This document shows, one piece after another, positions 42,403-50,413 of a stretch of 64,000 nucleotides of DNA. Positions within the stretch are counted from its first letter, which is position 1, and each line of letters starts with the position of its first letter. The notes under the pieces are model-generated. The model ran no database searches, had not been told where the DNA came from, and saw only the letters and a program-made list of their open reading frames with translations. This DNA is from Sandaracinobacteroides sp039808025 (GTDB lineage: Bacteria > Pseudomonadota > Alphaproteobacteria > Sphingomonadales > Sphingomonadaceae): the NCBI GenBank assembly GCA_039808025.1, contig JBDHSK010000003.1:124001-188000 (forward strand). Direction: 5' to 3'. Both the position numbers and the translations under genes were made by a program.

Positions 42403-43025
42403 TGAAGGTGCAAGTCAAGACCCTTGCGGCCAAGGATGCCGGCGAGATCACGCTGAACCCCGACGTGTTCGGCCTTGAGCCGCGCGCCGACATTCTCCAC
42501 CGCGTCGTGACCTGGCAGCTGGAAAAGCGCCGCGGCACGGCCCGCGCCGCCCGCGAGCGCTCGGATGTAGCCCGCACCGGCAAGAAGTTCGGCCGCCAAA
42601 AGGGTGGCGGCACGGCCCGTCACGGCAACCGTGCGGCGCCGCAGTTCATTGGTGGCGGCAAGGCGCATGGTCCGCGCGTTCGTGACTTCAACCCCGGCCT
42701 CAACAAGAAGGTTCGGGCGCTGGGGCTGCGACACGCGCTGTCGGTCAAGGCCGGCGAGGGCAAGCTGCTGATCGTCGACAACCTGGCCCTCGATGCGGCC
42801 AAGACCGCGGCCCTGAAGGAGGCGCTGGGCAAGCTTGGCGTGCAGAGCGGCCTGTTCATCGACGGGGCGGCGGTCGATGTGAACTTCGCGCTCGCCAGCC
42901 GCAACCTCTACAAGGTGGATGTGCTGCCAGCTGTCGGCGCCAACGTCTATGATATTCTGAACCATGACCATCTGGTGCTGACGCGCGCCGCGGTCGAAAG
43001 TCTGGAGGCGCGTTTCAATGGCTAA
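42402..43025 (+). CDS. rplD: 50S ribosomal protein L4
   Basis: L4 reaches into the exit tunnel and in some bacteria represses the S10 operon. The 207-aa product has LHRVVTWQLEKRRGTARAAR, the tunnel loop GKKFGRQKGGGTARHGNRAAPQFIGGG (core RQKGGGTARHG), and KVDVLPAVGANVYDIL. The start is ATG at 42402, overlapping the rplC stop (TGATG). A GTG three bases earlier is not needed. Confidence 0.97.
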   Translation: MKVQVKTLAAKDAGEITLNPDVFGLEPRADILHRVVTWQLEKRRGTARAARERSDVARTGKKFGRQKGGGTARHGNRAAPQFIGGGKAHGPRVRDFNPGLNKKVRALGLRHALSVKAGEGKLLIVDNLALDAAKTAALKEALGKLGVQSGLFIDGAAVDVNFALASRNLYKVDVLPAVGANVYDILNHDHLVLTRAAVESLEARFNG

Positions 43026-43329
43026 GGCGGCGCAACCGGTCGACCTTCGTCACTTCGACGTGGTGGTGAAGCCCATCATCACGGAAAAGGCGACCATGGT
43101 CGGCGAATATAACCAGATGGTGTTCGAGGTGGCGAAAACCGCCTCGAAGCCGCAAATCAAGGCAGCGGTCGAAGCGCTGTTCGGAGTCAAGGTGACGGCG
43201 GTGAATACGCTGGTCGCCAAGGGCAAGACCAAGCGCTGGCGCGGTCAGCCCTATCGTCGCAGCGACAGCAAGAAGGCCATCGTCACACTGGCCGACGGCC
43301 AGTCGATCGACGTGACGGCGGGAGTCTGA
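43018..43329 (+). CDS. rplW: 50S ribosomal protein L23
   Basis: L23 lies at the tunnel exit and is the docking site for trigger factor and SRP. The 103-aa product has VVVKPIITEKATMVGEYNQMVFEV (core KPIITEKATM) and GVKVTAVNTLVAKGKTKRW. The start overlaps the rplD end by 8 bases, a sign of coupled translation. Confidence 0.97.
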   Translation: MAKAAQPVDLRHFDVVVKPIITEKATMVGEYNQMVFEVAKTASKPQIKAAVEALFGVKVTAVNTLVAKGKTKRWRGQPYRRSDSKKAIVTLADGQSIDVTAGV

Positions 43330-43333
43330 GGCG

Positions 43334-44170
43334 ATGGCACTGAAGCATTATAACCCGACCAGCCCGGCGCGGCGCGGCCTGATCCTCGTCGATCGGTCAA
43401 GCCTGTGGAAGGGCAAGCCCGTCAAGGCGCTGACCGAAGGCAAGACCAAGACCGGTGGCCGCAACAACATGGGCCATGCGACGGCGCGCGGTATCGGTGG
43501 CGGGCACAAGCAGCGGTACCGCATCATCGACTTCAAGCGGCGTCTGTGGGATGTCGAAGGAACGGTCGAGCGTCTGGAATACGACCCCAACCGGTCGGCG
43601 TTCATCGCGCTCGTCACCTATCCCGACGGCAAGCGGGCCTATATCCTCGCTCCGCAACGGCTGGCACCCGGCGACAAGGTCGTGGCCGGCAAGAAGGTCG
43701 ATGTGAAGCCCGGCAACGCCATGGAGATTGGCCAGGTTCCGGCCGGCACCATCGTTCACAACGTCGAACTGAAGCCCGGCAAGGGCGGGCAACTGGCGCG
43801 GGCCGCCGGCACCTTCATCCAGGTGGTGGGGCGTGATCGTGGCATGGTCATCATCCGCCTGAACTCGGGCGAGCAGCGCTATGTGCGCAGCGACTGCATG
43901 GCGACGGTTGGCGCGGTATCGAACCCCGACAACTCGAACCAGAATCTGGCCAAGGCCGGACGCAGCCGCTGGCTGGGCCGGGTGCCGCTGACCCGCGGTG
44001 TCGCCAAGAACCCGGTTGACCACCCGCACGGCGGCGGTGAAGGCCGCACCTCGGGCGGCCGCCATCCGGTCACGCCATGGGGCAAGCCGACCAAGGGCGC
44101 CAAGACGCGCTCGAACAAGGCGACCGATCACATGATCATCCGTTCGCGTCACGCGAAGAAGAAGAGGTAA
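43334..44170 (+). CDS. rplB: 50S ribosomal protein L2
   Basis: L2 is needed for subunit association and peptidyl transfer. The 278-aa product has GRNNMGHATARGIGGGHKQRYR (core GRNNMGHATARGIGGGHK) and the near-invariant GVAKNPVDHPHGGGEGRT with the important histidine. It ends in a basic tail. Length matches the family. Confidence 0.98.
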   Translation: MALKHYNPTSPARRGLILVDRSSLWKGKPVKALTEGKTKTGGRNNMGHATARGIGGGHKQRYRIIDFKRRLWDVEGTVERLEYDPNRSAFIALVTYPDGKRAYILAPQRLAPGDKVVAGKKVDVKPGNAMEIGQVPAGTIVHNVELKPGKGGQLARAAGTFIQVVGRDRGMVIIRLNSGEQRYVRSDCMATVGAVSNPDNSNQNLAKAGRSRWLGRVPLTRGVAKNPVDHPHGGGEGRTSGGRHPVTPWGKPTKGAKTRSNKATDHMIIRSRHAKKKR

Positions 44171-44173
44171 GCG

Positions 44174-44437
44174 ATGGCACGTTCCGTCTGGAAGGGTCCG
44201 TTCGTCGAACTGAGCCTGCTGAAGAAGGTGGAATCCGGTGCCAAGGGTCCGATCAAGACCTGGTCGCGTCGCTCCACCATTCTTCCGCAGTTCGTCGGGC
44301 ATACGTTCAATGTCTACAACGGCCGCAAGTTCGTGCCGGTGTCGGTTTCCGAGGAAATGGTTGGAATGAAGCTGGGTGAGTTCGCGCCGACGCGCACTTT
44401 CCCCGGCCATGCCGCCGACAAGAAGTCGAAGAGGTAA
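44174..44437 (+). CDS. rpsS: 30S ribosomal protein S19
   Basis: S19 forms a head complex with S13. The 87-aa product reads MARSVWKGPFVELSLLKK, then WSRRSTILPQFVGHTFNVYNG and GEFAPTRTFPGHAADKKSK, all typical. It follows rplB by three bases. Confidence 0.97.
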   Translation: MARSVWKGPFVELSLLKKVESGAKGPIKTWSRRSTILPQFVGHTFNVYNGRKFVPVSVSEEMVGMKLGEFAPTRTFPGHAADKKSKR

Positions 44438-44443
44438 GGCGAG

Positions 44444-44836
44444 ATGTCGAAACCCCAAGCAGGGCGCAAGGTTGGCGAACGCGAGGCGTTGGCCGTTGCG
44501 ACCGTCGTGCGCGGTTCGCCCTACAAGCTGAACCTGGTTGCCGGACTGATCCGCGGCAAGAAGGCTGAGGATGCCGTCAGTGCTCTGACCTTCTCGCCCA
44601 AGGCGATGGCTGTCGATGTCAGGAAGTGCCTGCAGTCGGCAATTGCCAACGCCGAAAACAACCACAACCTCGATATCGACCGGCTGTGGGTGAAGGAAGC
44701 TTCGGTTGGCAAGTCGATCAGCATGAAGCGGTTTTCCACCCGGGCCCGTGGCCGTTCGGCGCGCATCGTCAAGCCGTTCAGCCGGCTGCGCATCGTGGTG
44801 CAGGAGCGTGACAGCAATCAGGAGGCAGGCGCGTAA
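44444..44836 (+). CDS. rplV: 50S ribosomal protein L22
   Basis: L22 lines the exit tunnel with L4. The 130-aa product has SPYKLNLVAGLIRGKKAEDAV, IANAENNHNLDIDRLWVKEA (core ANAENNHNLD) and the tunnel hairpin FSTRARGRSARIVKPFSRLRIVV (core RARGRSARIVKP). No macrolide-resistance type deletion is seen. Confidence 0.97.
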   Translation: MSKPQAGRKVGEREALAVATVVRGSPYKLNLVAGLIRGKKAEDAVSALTFSPKAMAVDVRKCLQSAIANAENNHNLDIDRLWVKEASVGKSISMKRFSTRARGRSARIVKPFSRLRIVVQERDSNQEAGA

Positions 44837-44837
44837 C

Positions 44838-45533
44838 ATGGGTCATAAAACCTCTCCCATCGGCCTTCGGCTCCAGATCAATCGCACCTGGGATTCGCGC
44901 TGGTATGCCAGTGGCGATGAGTACGGGCGGCTGCTGCTCGAGGATCTGCGGATCCGTCAGTTCATCCTCAAGAACCACACGCAGGCTGCCATCTCGAAGG
45001 TGGTGATCGAACGTCCGGCCAAGCTGTGCCGGGTATCGATCTATGCGGCCCGCCCCGGCGTCATCATCGGCAAGAAGGGCGCCGATATCGAGAAGCTGAA
45101 GAAGCAGATCCAGACGATGACCAAGAGCGAGGTGTCGCTCAACATCGTCGAGATCCGCAAGCCTGAAGTCGATGCGCGGCTGGTGGCGCAAGGTGTTGCC
45201 GATCAGCTCGAACGGCGGGTGGCTTTCCGTCGCGCCATGAAGCGTGCCGTGCAATCGGCGCTGCGGCTGGGTGCCGAAGGTATCAAGATCACCTGTTCGG
45301 GACGGTTGGGCGGCGCCGAAATCGCCCGTATCGAATGGTATCGGGAAGGCCGTGTGCCGCTGCACACCCTGCGTGCCAATATCGATTACGCTGAAGGCCA
45401 GGCCCATACGGCCTACGGGGTCTGCGGTGTGAAGTGCTGGATCTTCAAGGGCGAGATCCTGGGCCATGACCCGATGGCGCAGGACCGGCTGATGATGGAA
45501 TCTCAAACGCAAGGGGTTCGCCCCGCCCGGTAA
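44838..45533 (+). CDS. rpsC: 30S ribosomal protein S3
   Basis: S3 forms part of the mRNA entry tunnel and helicase. The 231-aa product begins MGHKTSPIGLRLQINRTWDS and has the KH domain GVIIGKKGADIEKLKKQI and SGRLGGAEIARIEWYREGRVPLHT (core SGRLGGAEIARIEWYREG). The start is ATG at 44838, right after the rplV stop; the frame is open upstream inside rplV only. Confidence 0.98.
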   Translation: MGHKTSPIGLRLQINRTWDSRWYASGDEYGRLLLEDLRIRQFILKNHTQAAISKVVIERPAKLCRVSIYAARPGVIIGKKGADIEKLKKQIQTMTKSEVSLNIVEIRKPEVDARLVAQGVADQLERRVAFRRAMKRAVQSALRLGAEGIKITCSGRLGGAEIARIEWYREGRVPLHTLRANIDYAEGQAHTAYGVCGVKCWIFKGEILGHDPMAQDRLMMESQTQGVRPAR

Positions 45534-45553
45534 GCGACGCTGGCAAGCGTCGC
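45534..45553 (+). promoter_or_regulatory. Stem-loop between rpsC and rplP
   Basis: GCGACGC (45534-45540) pairs with GCGTCGC (45547-45553) around a 6-base loop immediately after the rpsC stop. It is followed by CTTATC without a T-tract. It may be a processing or attenuation signal. Confidence 0.4.
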
Positions 45554-45591
45554 CTTATCGGGGGTGCATCCCTGTCTGAAGGCGAAATACT

Positions 45592-46017
45592 ATGTTGCAA
45601 CCCAAACGGACCAAGTTCCGCAAGGCCTTCAAGGGCCGCATCCATGGTGATGCCAAAGGCGGTACGGCGCTGAACTTCGGAGCGTTCGGCCTGAAGGCGC
45701 TGGCGCCCGAGCGGATCACCGCCCGCCAGATCGAAAGCGCCCGCCGCGCCATCACCCGCCACATGCGCCGTCAGGGCCGCTTGTGGATCCGCATCTTCCC
45801 CGATGTGCCGGTGTCGTCGAAGCCGGCCGAAGTCCGCATGGGCTCGGGCAAGGGCTCGCCGGAATTCTGGGTGGCGCGTGTCAAGCCCGGCCGCATCATG
45901 TTCGAGATCGACGGCGTGAGCCACGAAGTGGCTGCCGGCGCCTTTGAACGCGCTGCCGCCAAGCTTCCCATCAAGGTGAAGATGGTGACGCGCCTTGGTG
46001 AATCGAAGGAAGGCTGA
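45592..46017 (+). CDS. rplP: 50S ribosomal protein L16
   Basis: L16 helps shape the A-site tRNA pocket. The 141-aa product starts MLQPKRTKFRKAFKGRIHG and has ERITARQIESARRAITRHMRRQG (core RQIESARRAITRHMRR), then FPDVPVSSKPAEVRMGSGKGSPEFW. Normal length. Confidence 0.97.
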   Translation: MLQPKRTKFRKAFKGRIHGDAKGGTALNFGAFGLKALAPERITARQIESARRAITRHMRRQGRLWIRIFPDVPVSSKPAEVRMGSGKGSPEFWVARVKPGRIMFEIDGVSHEVAAGAFERAAAKLPIKVKMVTRLGESKEG

Positions 46018-46020
46018 CCC

Positions 46021-46227
46021 ATGGCAAAGATCGATTATCCCGCAAAGAGTGACGCCGATCTGGCCGACGAGCTGCAGCAACTGAAGCGCGAGCAACTGAA
46101 CCTGCGCTTTCAGGCGGCAACGCACCAGCTGGAAAAGCCGAGCCGGGTGAAGGCCGTTCGTCGCGCCATCGCCCGCATCCAGACCGAACAGACCGCCCGC
46201 GCCGCCAAGGCCGGGTCGGCAGCCTGA
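46021..46227 (+). CDS. rpmC: 50S ribosomal protein L29
   Basis: L29 sits near the tunnel exit next to L23. The 68-aa helical product has LADELQQLKREQLNLRFQAA and VRRAIARIQTEQ. It follows rplP by three bases. Confidence 0.96.
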   Translation: MAKIDYPAKSDADLADELQQLKREQLNLRFQAATHQLEKPSRVKAVRRAIARIQTEQTARAAKAGSAA

Positions 46228-46237
46228 GGAGTATCCC

Positions 46238-46501
46238 ATGCCCAAGCGCGTGCTTCAGGGGACGGTGGTCTCCGACAAGACGGACAAGACGGTGGTGGTG
46301 CTGGTGGAGCGCAAGGTCGCCCACCCGCTCTATGGCAAGATCATCCGTCGTTCCAAGAAATATCATGCCCATGATGAAGCCAATGTCATCAAGACCGGCG
46401 ATGTCGTGCGGATCGAGGAATGCGCCCCGCTCTCGAAGCTGAAGAACTGGCGCGTGGTCGCGAAGGTTGCCCCGGCGGGCACAGCGGAAAAGGTGGGATA
46501 A
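46238..46501 (+). CDS. rpsQ: 30S ribosomal protein S17
   Basis: S17 is a primary 16S rRNA-binding OB-fold protein. The 87-aa product has GTVVSDKTDKTVVVLVERKV, HPLYGKIIRRSKKYHAHDE and GDVVRIEECAPLSKLKNWRV, as in the family. Confidence 0.97.
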   Translation: MPKRVLQGTVVSDKTDKTVVVLVERKVAHPLYGKIIRRSKKYHAHDEANVIKTGDVVRIEECAPLSKLKNWRVVAKVAPAGTAEKVG

Positions 46502-46504
46502 GCC

Positions 46505-46873
46505 ATGATCCAGATGCAAACCAATCTGGACGTCGCCGACAATTCGGGTGCCAAGCGCGTCATGTGCATCAAGGTGCTCGGCGGCTCCAAGCGGCGCTTT
46601 GCCGGAGTGGGCGACGTCATCGTCGTATCGGTGAAGGAAGCGACACCCAAGGGGCGGGTGAAGAAGGGCGACGTGCACCGTGCCGTCGTCGTGCGCACCG
46701 CCAAGGACATTCGCCGGCCCGACGGATCGGTGATCCGCTTCGATGGCAATGCCGCTGTTCTGATCAACAAGAACGAGGAGCCGATCGGCACCCGGATCTT
46801 CGGCCCGGTGGTTCGTGAACTGCGCACGACCGGTCACATGAAGATCATTTCGCTTGCTCCGGAGGTGTTGTGA
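46505..46873 (+). CDS. rplN: 50S ribosomal protein L14
   Basis: L14 contacts the 30S subunit in bridge B8. The 122-aa product starts MIQMQTNLDVADNSGAKRVM and has GDVIVVSVKEATPKGRVKKGDV and IRFDGNAAVLINKNEEPIGTRIFGPV (core GNAAVLINKNEEPIGTRIFG). The stop overlaps the rplX start by one base. Confidence 0.97.
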   Translation: MIQMQTNLDVADNSGAKRVMCIKVLGGSKRRFAGVGDVIVVSVKEATPKGRVKKGDVHRAVVVRTAKDIRRPDGSVIRFDGNAAVLINKNEEPIGTRIFGPVVRELRTTGHMKIISLAPEVL

Positions 46874-47193
46874 TGTCGATGGCCAAGATCAGAAAGGGTG
46901 ATCGCGTCGTCGTTCTTGCCGGCAAGGACAAGGGCGTCGAGGGCGAAGTCCTGCGGTCGCTGCCCCAGGATGGCAAGGTGGTGGTGGCCGGTGTCAACCG
47001 CATCGCCCGTCATACCAAGCCGTCGCAGGCTGACCCCGAGGGTGGGATCAAGCGCCGCGAAGCGCCCATCCATGTGTCGAACGTCGCCATTCTCGACCCC
47101 AAGACCGGCAAGGCTGCCCGGGTCGGCTTCGAGGTGCGCGACGGCAAGAAGGTGCGGGTCCTCAAGGGCTCGGGCGAGGTGTTGAATGGCTGA
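46873..47193 (+). CDS. rplX: 50S ribosomal protein L24
   Basis: L24 starts 23S rRNA assembly through its KOW motif. The 106-aa product has KIRKGDRVVVLAGKDKGVEG at the N-terminus and RREAPIHVSNVAILDPKTGK. The start is ATG at 46873 (TGATG with rplN). It overlaps rplE by 8 bases. Confidence 0.97.
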   Translation: MSMAKIRKGDRVVVLAGKDKGVEGEVLRSLPQDGKVVVAGVNRIARHTKPSQADPEGGIKRREAPIHVSNVAILDPKTGKAARVGFEVRDGKKVRVLKGSGEVLNG

Positions 47194-47773
47194 GCAACGT
47201 GTGAAGCCGCGGATGCAGGCGCTCTATGACGAGCAGGTGCGTGCCGCGATGACCGAGAAATTCGGGTACAAGAACCCGATGCAGGTGCCGAAGATCGAGA
47301 AGATCGTCATCAACATGGGTGTTGGTGAAGCGACCCAGGACAAGAAGAAGGTCGATGTGGCGCTGGGCGAGATGATGGCGATTGCCGGGCAGAAGCCGGT
47401 GGTCACCCGCGCCAAGAAATCGATCGCCCAGTTCAAGCTGCGCGAAGGCATGCCCATTGGCTGCAAGGTCACCCTGCGCGCCGACCGCATGTACGAGTTC
47501 CTGGACCGCCTGGTGACGATCGCGCTGCCACGCGTGAAGGACTTCCGGGGCCTCAACCCCAAGTCGTTCGACGGTCGTGGCAACTATGCGATGGGCCTGA
47601 AGGAACAGATTGTCTTCCCGGAAGTGTCGTACGACAAGATCGAGAAGATCCGCGGGATGGATATCATCATCACCACCACGGCCCAAACCGACGACGAAGC
47701 GCGCGCGCTTCTGCGTCTGTTCGGCCTGCCCTTCCTTGGCGACGCCGAAGCGCGCCAGCAGGCTGCGGCCTGA
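47186..47773 (+). CDS. rplE: 50S ribosomal protein L5
   Basis: L5 binds 5S rRNA and forms a bridge to S13. The 195-aa product has NPMQVPKIEKIVINMGVGEA, TRAKKSIAQFKLREGMPIG, the RDFRGLNPKSFDGRGNYAMG-like VKDFRGLNPKSFDGRGNYA, and GMDIIITTTAQTDDEARALL. The C-terminal 15 residues are an Ala-rich extension. Confidence 0.98.
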   Translation: MAEQRVKPRMQALYDEQVRAAMTEKFGYKNPMQVPKIEKIVINMGVGEATQDKKKVDVALGEMMAIAGQKPVVTRAKKSIAQFKLREGMPIGCKVTLRADRMYEFLDRLVTIALPRVKDFRGLNPKSFDGRGNYAMGLKEQIVFPEVSYDKIEKIRGMDIIITTTAQTDDEARALLRLFGLPFLGDAEARQQAAA

Positions 47774-47795
47774 GAGCAGAAGAGAGCTTAAGTCC

Positions 47796-48101
47796 ATGGC
47801 GAAACTGAGTTCCGTTAACAAGAACGAGCGTCGCAAGGCGCTGGTCAAGCAATATGCCGCGAAGTTCGAGAAGCTGAAGGCGATTGCCAACGATGAAAGC
47901 CGCGATGACGGTGAGCGCCTGGTGGCCCGGCTGAAGCTGGCCGAGCTGCCCCGGAACGCCAACCCGACCCGGGTGCGCAACCGCTGCGAGCTGACCGGCC
48001 GCAGCCGCGCCTATTATCGCAAGTTCAAGCTGTCGCGCGTGATGCTGCGGGAACTGGCCAACAAGGGCCTCATTCCCGGCGTTACGAAGTCGAGCTGGTA
48101 A
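47796..48101 (+). CDS. rpsN: 30S ribosomal protein S14 (zinc-independent type)
   Basis: S14 completes the 30S head. The 101-aa product ends NRCELTGRSRAYYRKFKLSR and ELANKGLIPGVTKSSW, and lacks the CxxC pairs of the short zinc-binding type. The start is ATG at 47796; the longer frame upstream lies inside rplE. Confidence 0.97.
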   Translation: MAKLSSVNKNERRKALVKQYAAKFEKLKAIANDESRDDGERLVARLKLAELPRNANPTRVRNRCELTGRSRAYYRKFKLSRVMLRELANKGLIPGVTKSSW

Positions 48102-48113
48102 GGGTCACGCCAC

Positions 48114-48509
48114 ATGAACATGACCGATCCTCTGGGTGATATGCTCACCCGCATCCGCAACGGCCAGTCGGCGAAGAAGGACAGCGTTCTGACGCCGGCC
48201 TCGCGTCTGCGTGCCAGTGTTCTCGATGTGCTGCAGCGCGAAGGCTATATCCGTGGCTACACCCGTGAAGCCGTCGGTTCGGTGCCGTCGATCCGTATCG
48301 AGCTGAAGTATTTCGAGGGCCTGCCGGCCATTCAGCACCTGTCGCGGGTGTCGAAGCCCGGACGCCGCGTCTATGCGGGTGCCCAGTCGCTGCCGCGCGT
48401 CAAGAACGGCCTCGGCATCACCATCGTTTCGACGCCCAAGGGCGTTCTTTCGGATGCGGAAGCCCGCACCGAGAACGTCGGCGGCGAAATTCTCTGCCAG
48501 GTGTTCTGA
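48114..48509 (+). CDS. rpsH: 30S ribosomal protein S8
   Basis: S8 is a primary 16S rRNA binder and in some bacteria represses the spc operon. The 131-aa product has MTDPLGDMLTRIRNGQSAKK, LKYFEGLPAIQHLSRVSKPGRRVY (core IQHLSRVSKPGRRVY) and TPKGVLSDAEAR. It starts ATG at 48114 (MNMTD). Confidence 0.97.
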   Translation: MNMTDPLGDMLTRIRNGQSAKKDSVLTPASRLRASVLDVLQREGYIRGYTREAVGSVPSIRIELKYFEGLPAIQHLSRVSKPGRRVYAGAQSLPRVKNGLGITIVSTPKGVLSDAEARTENVGGEILCQVF

Positions 48510-48511
48510 TC

Positions 48512-49045
48512 ATGTCGCGCATCGGTAAGAAACCCGTCACCATCCCCGCCGGCGTTACGGCGGCGATCAATGACAACACGCTGACGGTGAAAGGGCCCAA
48601 GGGCCAGCTCGCCATGCCGCTGGCCGACGAGATCCGCTACGAGATCGAGGGCACGGAGATCCGCGTCAACCCCGCCAACGACAGCAAGCGCGCCCGCGCC
48701 TTCTGGGGCATGCAGCGCACCCTGGTGTCGAACCTGGTGGTCGGAGTCTCGGATGGTTTCACCGAGGTTCTGGAAATCTCTGGCGTTGGCTATCGGGCGG
48801 CCGTGCAGGGCAAGGTCCTGAAGCTGCAACTGGGCTTCAGCCACGATGTCAACTTCGAGATTCCGGAAGGGATCACCATCAAGACGCCGGATGCCACCAC
48901 CGTCGAGATCGCCGGGTCCAACCGTCAGCAGGTTGGCCAGGTGGCAGCGGAAATCCGCCGCTGGCGCAAGCCCGAACCCTATAAGGGCAAGGGTATCAAG
49001 TATCGCGGTGAGTTCATCTTCCGCAAGGAAGGGAAGAAGAAGTAA
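48512..49045 (+). CDS. rplF: 50S ribosomal protein L6
   Basis: L6 lies near the factor-binding site. The 177-aa product starts MSRIGKKPVTIPAGVTAAI and has GVSDGFTEVLEISGVGYRAAVQGKVL (core LEISGVGYRAAVQG) and the end KPEPYKGKGIKYRGEFIFRKEGKKK (core KPEPYKGKGIKY). The stop overlaps rplR by one base. Confidence 0.98.
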   Translation: MSRIGKKPVTIPAGVTAAINDNTLTVKGPKGQLAMPLADEIRYEIEGTEIRVNPANDSKRARAFWGMQRTLVSNLVVGVSDGFTEVLEISGVGYRAAVQGKVLKLQLGFSHDVNFEIPEGITIKTPDATTVEIAGSNRQQVGQVAAEIRRWRKPEPYKGKGIKYRGEFIFRKEGKKK

Positions 49046-49398
49046 TGCCCAAGCATCTTACCCCCTTTGCCGCCCGCCGCCGGCGGGTGCGCACCCAGCT
49101 GCTGGCGCGGGCCGGTGGCCGTCCGCGCCTGTCGGTGCATCGCTCGCAGCAGCACATCTATGTGCAGGTGATCGACGACGCCGCCGGCCGTACCCTGGCG
49201 GCTGCCTCGACGCTCGAGAAGGGTTTTTCGGGCACTGGCGCCACGGTTGCGGCCGCCCAGGCGGTTGGCAAGCTGATCGCCGAGCGCGCAAAGGCGGCTG
49301 GCGTTGCCAAGGTCGTGTTCGACCGCGGCGGGTTCCTTTTTCATGGCCGCGTGAAGGCGCTGGCCGAAGCTGCCCGCGAAGGCGGACTGGAGTTCTGA
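49045..49398 (+). CDS. rplR: 50S ribosomal protein L18
   Basis: L18 delivers 5S rRNA to the 50S. The 117-aa product has RPRLSVHRSQQHIYVQVIDD, TLAAASTLEKGF and VVFDRGGFLFHGRVKALAEAAREGGLEF (core FDRGGFLFHGRVKALA). The start is ATG at 49045 (TAATG with rplF). Confidence 0.97.
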   Translation: MPKHLTPFAARRRRVRTQLLARAGGRPRLSVHRSQQHIYVQVIDDAAGRTLAAASTLEKGFSGTGATVAAAQAVGKLIAERAKAAGVAKVVFDRGGFLFHGRVKALAEAAREGGLEF

Positions 49399-49399
49399 T

Positions 49400-50095
49400 A
49401 TGACCGATGAAATCCCAACGCAGGCGCCAGGCGCCGAAGGTCAGGAAGAACGCCGTGGCCGTGGTCGCGGCCGGGGTGGCGATCGCGGAGAGCGCGGCCG
49501 GGGCGGCCGTGACGGAGACCGCCGCCGTCGTGAACCGCGCGCCGAGGGCGATGACGGCCAGGAACTGATCGAGAAGCTGGTGCATATCAACCGCGTCTCC
49601 AAGACGGTGAAGGGCGGCAAGCGCTTTGGTTTTGCAGCGCTGGTGGTGGTTGGTGATGGCAAGGGCCGGGTCGGCTTCGGCCATGGCAAGGCACGCGAAG
49701 TGCCGGAAGCCATCAGCAAGGCGACGGCCGCTGCCAAGAAGGCGATGGTGCGGGTGCCGCTGCGCGAAGGGCGCACCCTGCACCACGATGGCTATGGCCA
49801 CTTCGGAGCCGGCAAGGTGCACGTCCGGTCGGCGACGGCCGGTACCGGAATCATCGCTGGTGGCCCGATGCGCGCCGTCTTCGAATCACTGGGTGTGGCC
49901 GATGTCGTCTCCAAGTCGACCGGCTCGAACAACCCCTACAATATGATCCGCGCGACCTTCGCGGCGCTGGAAGACCAGACCAGCCCCCGCACGGTGGCGC
50001 AGCGTCGCGGCAAGAAGGTGTCTGACCTGCTGGCGCGCCGCGGTGACATCACCCCGGCCCAGGCGCAGGCCGATGCCGACGCCGTGATCGCCTGA
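49400..50095 (+). CDS. rpsE: 30S ribosomal protein S5, with RG-rich N-terminal extension
   Basis: S5 controls decoding fidelity and forms part of the mRNA entry site. The 231-aa product has the S5 core from about residue 53: LIEKLVHINRVSKTVKGGKRFGF, core RVSKTVKGGKRFGFAALVV, then GRVGFGHGKAREVPEAI and GTGIIAGGPMRAVFE. The first 52 residues are an extension rich in RG and RGG (RGRGRGRGGDRGERGRGGRD), against 167 aa for the E. coli protein. Such extensions occur in alphaproteobacteria. Confidence 0.97.
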   Translation: MTDEIPTQAPGAEGQEERRGRGRGRGGDRGERGRGGRDGDRRRREPRAEGDDGQELIEKLVHINRVSKTVKGGKRFGFAALVVVGDGKGRVGFGHGKAREVPEAISKATAAAKKAMVRVPLREGRTLHHDGYGHFGAGKVHVRSATAGTGIIAGGPMRAVFESLGVADVVSKSTGSNNPYNMIRATFAALEDQTSPRTVAQRRGKKVSDLLARRGDITPAQAQADADAVIA

Positions 50096-50106
50096 GGAGA
50101 GTGGAT

Positions 50107-50289
50107 ATGGCAGAGAAAACCCTCAAGGTGACGCAGATCGGCTCGCCGATCCGCCGCACCAAAGACCAGCGCGCCACCCTCATCGGCCTTGGTCTCAACA
50201 AGATGCATCGCAGCCGCGAGCTTCAGGACACCCCGGAAGTGCGCGGGATGATCCGCGCCGTTCGCCATCTGGTGAAAGTCGAAGACTGA
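50107..50289 (+). CDS. rpmD: 50S ribosomal protein L30
   Basis: L30 is a small ferredoxin-fold protein. The 60-aa product reads KTLKVTQIGSPIRRTKDQRA and LGLNKMHRSRELQDTPEVRG, as in the family. The start is ATG at 50107 with GAGGAG upstream; GTG at 50101 is an alternative. Here it is the last gene before a strong terminator; rplO follows only after an inserted antisense gene. Confidence 0.96.
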   Translation: MAEKTLKVTQIGSPIRRTKDQRATLIGLGLNKMHRSRELQDTPEVRGMIRAVRHLVKVED

Positions 50290-50335
50290 ACCGGATGCGC
50301 GGATACGGCCCCGGGCCGTTGCCGGAATGACGATC

Positions 50336-50371
50336 AAATCCCCGGTGCGGCCACGGCTGGACCGGGGATTT
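50336..50371 (+). terminator. Strong, largely symmetric terminator after rpmD
   Basis: A perfect 11-bp stem (50336-50346 with 50361-50371, 14-base loop) runs on the plus strand into TTTTATATT. On the minus strand it ends ATTTGATC, so it could also stop the convergent methyltransferase gene. It separates the S10/spc genes up to rpmD from rplO-secY. Confidence 0.8.
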
Positions 50372-50413
50372 TATATTGAGCGCTTCGCGCTGCGTGCGAC
50401 CCGATGATGGCTG

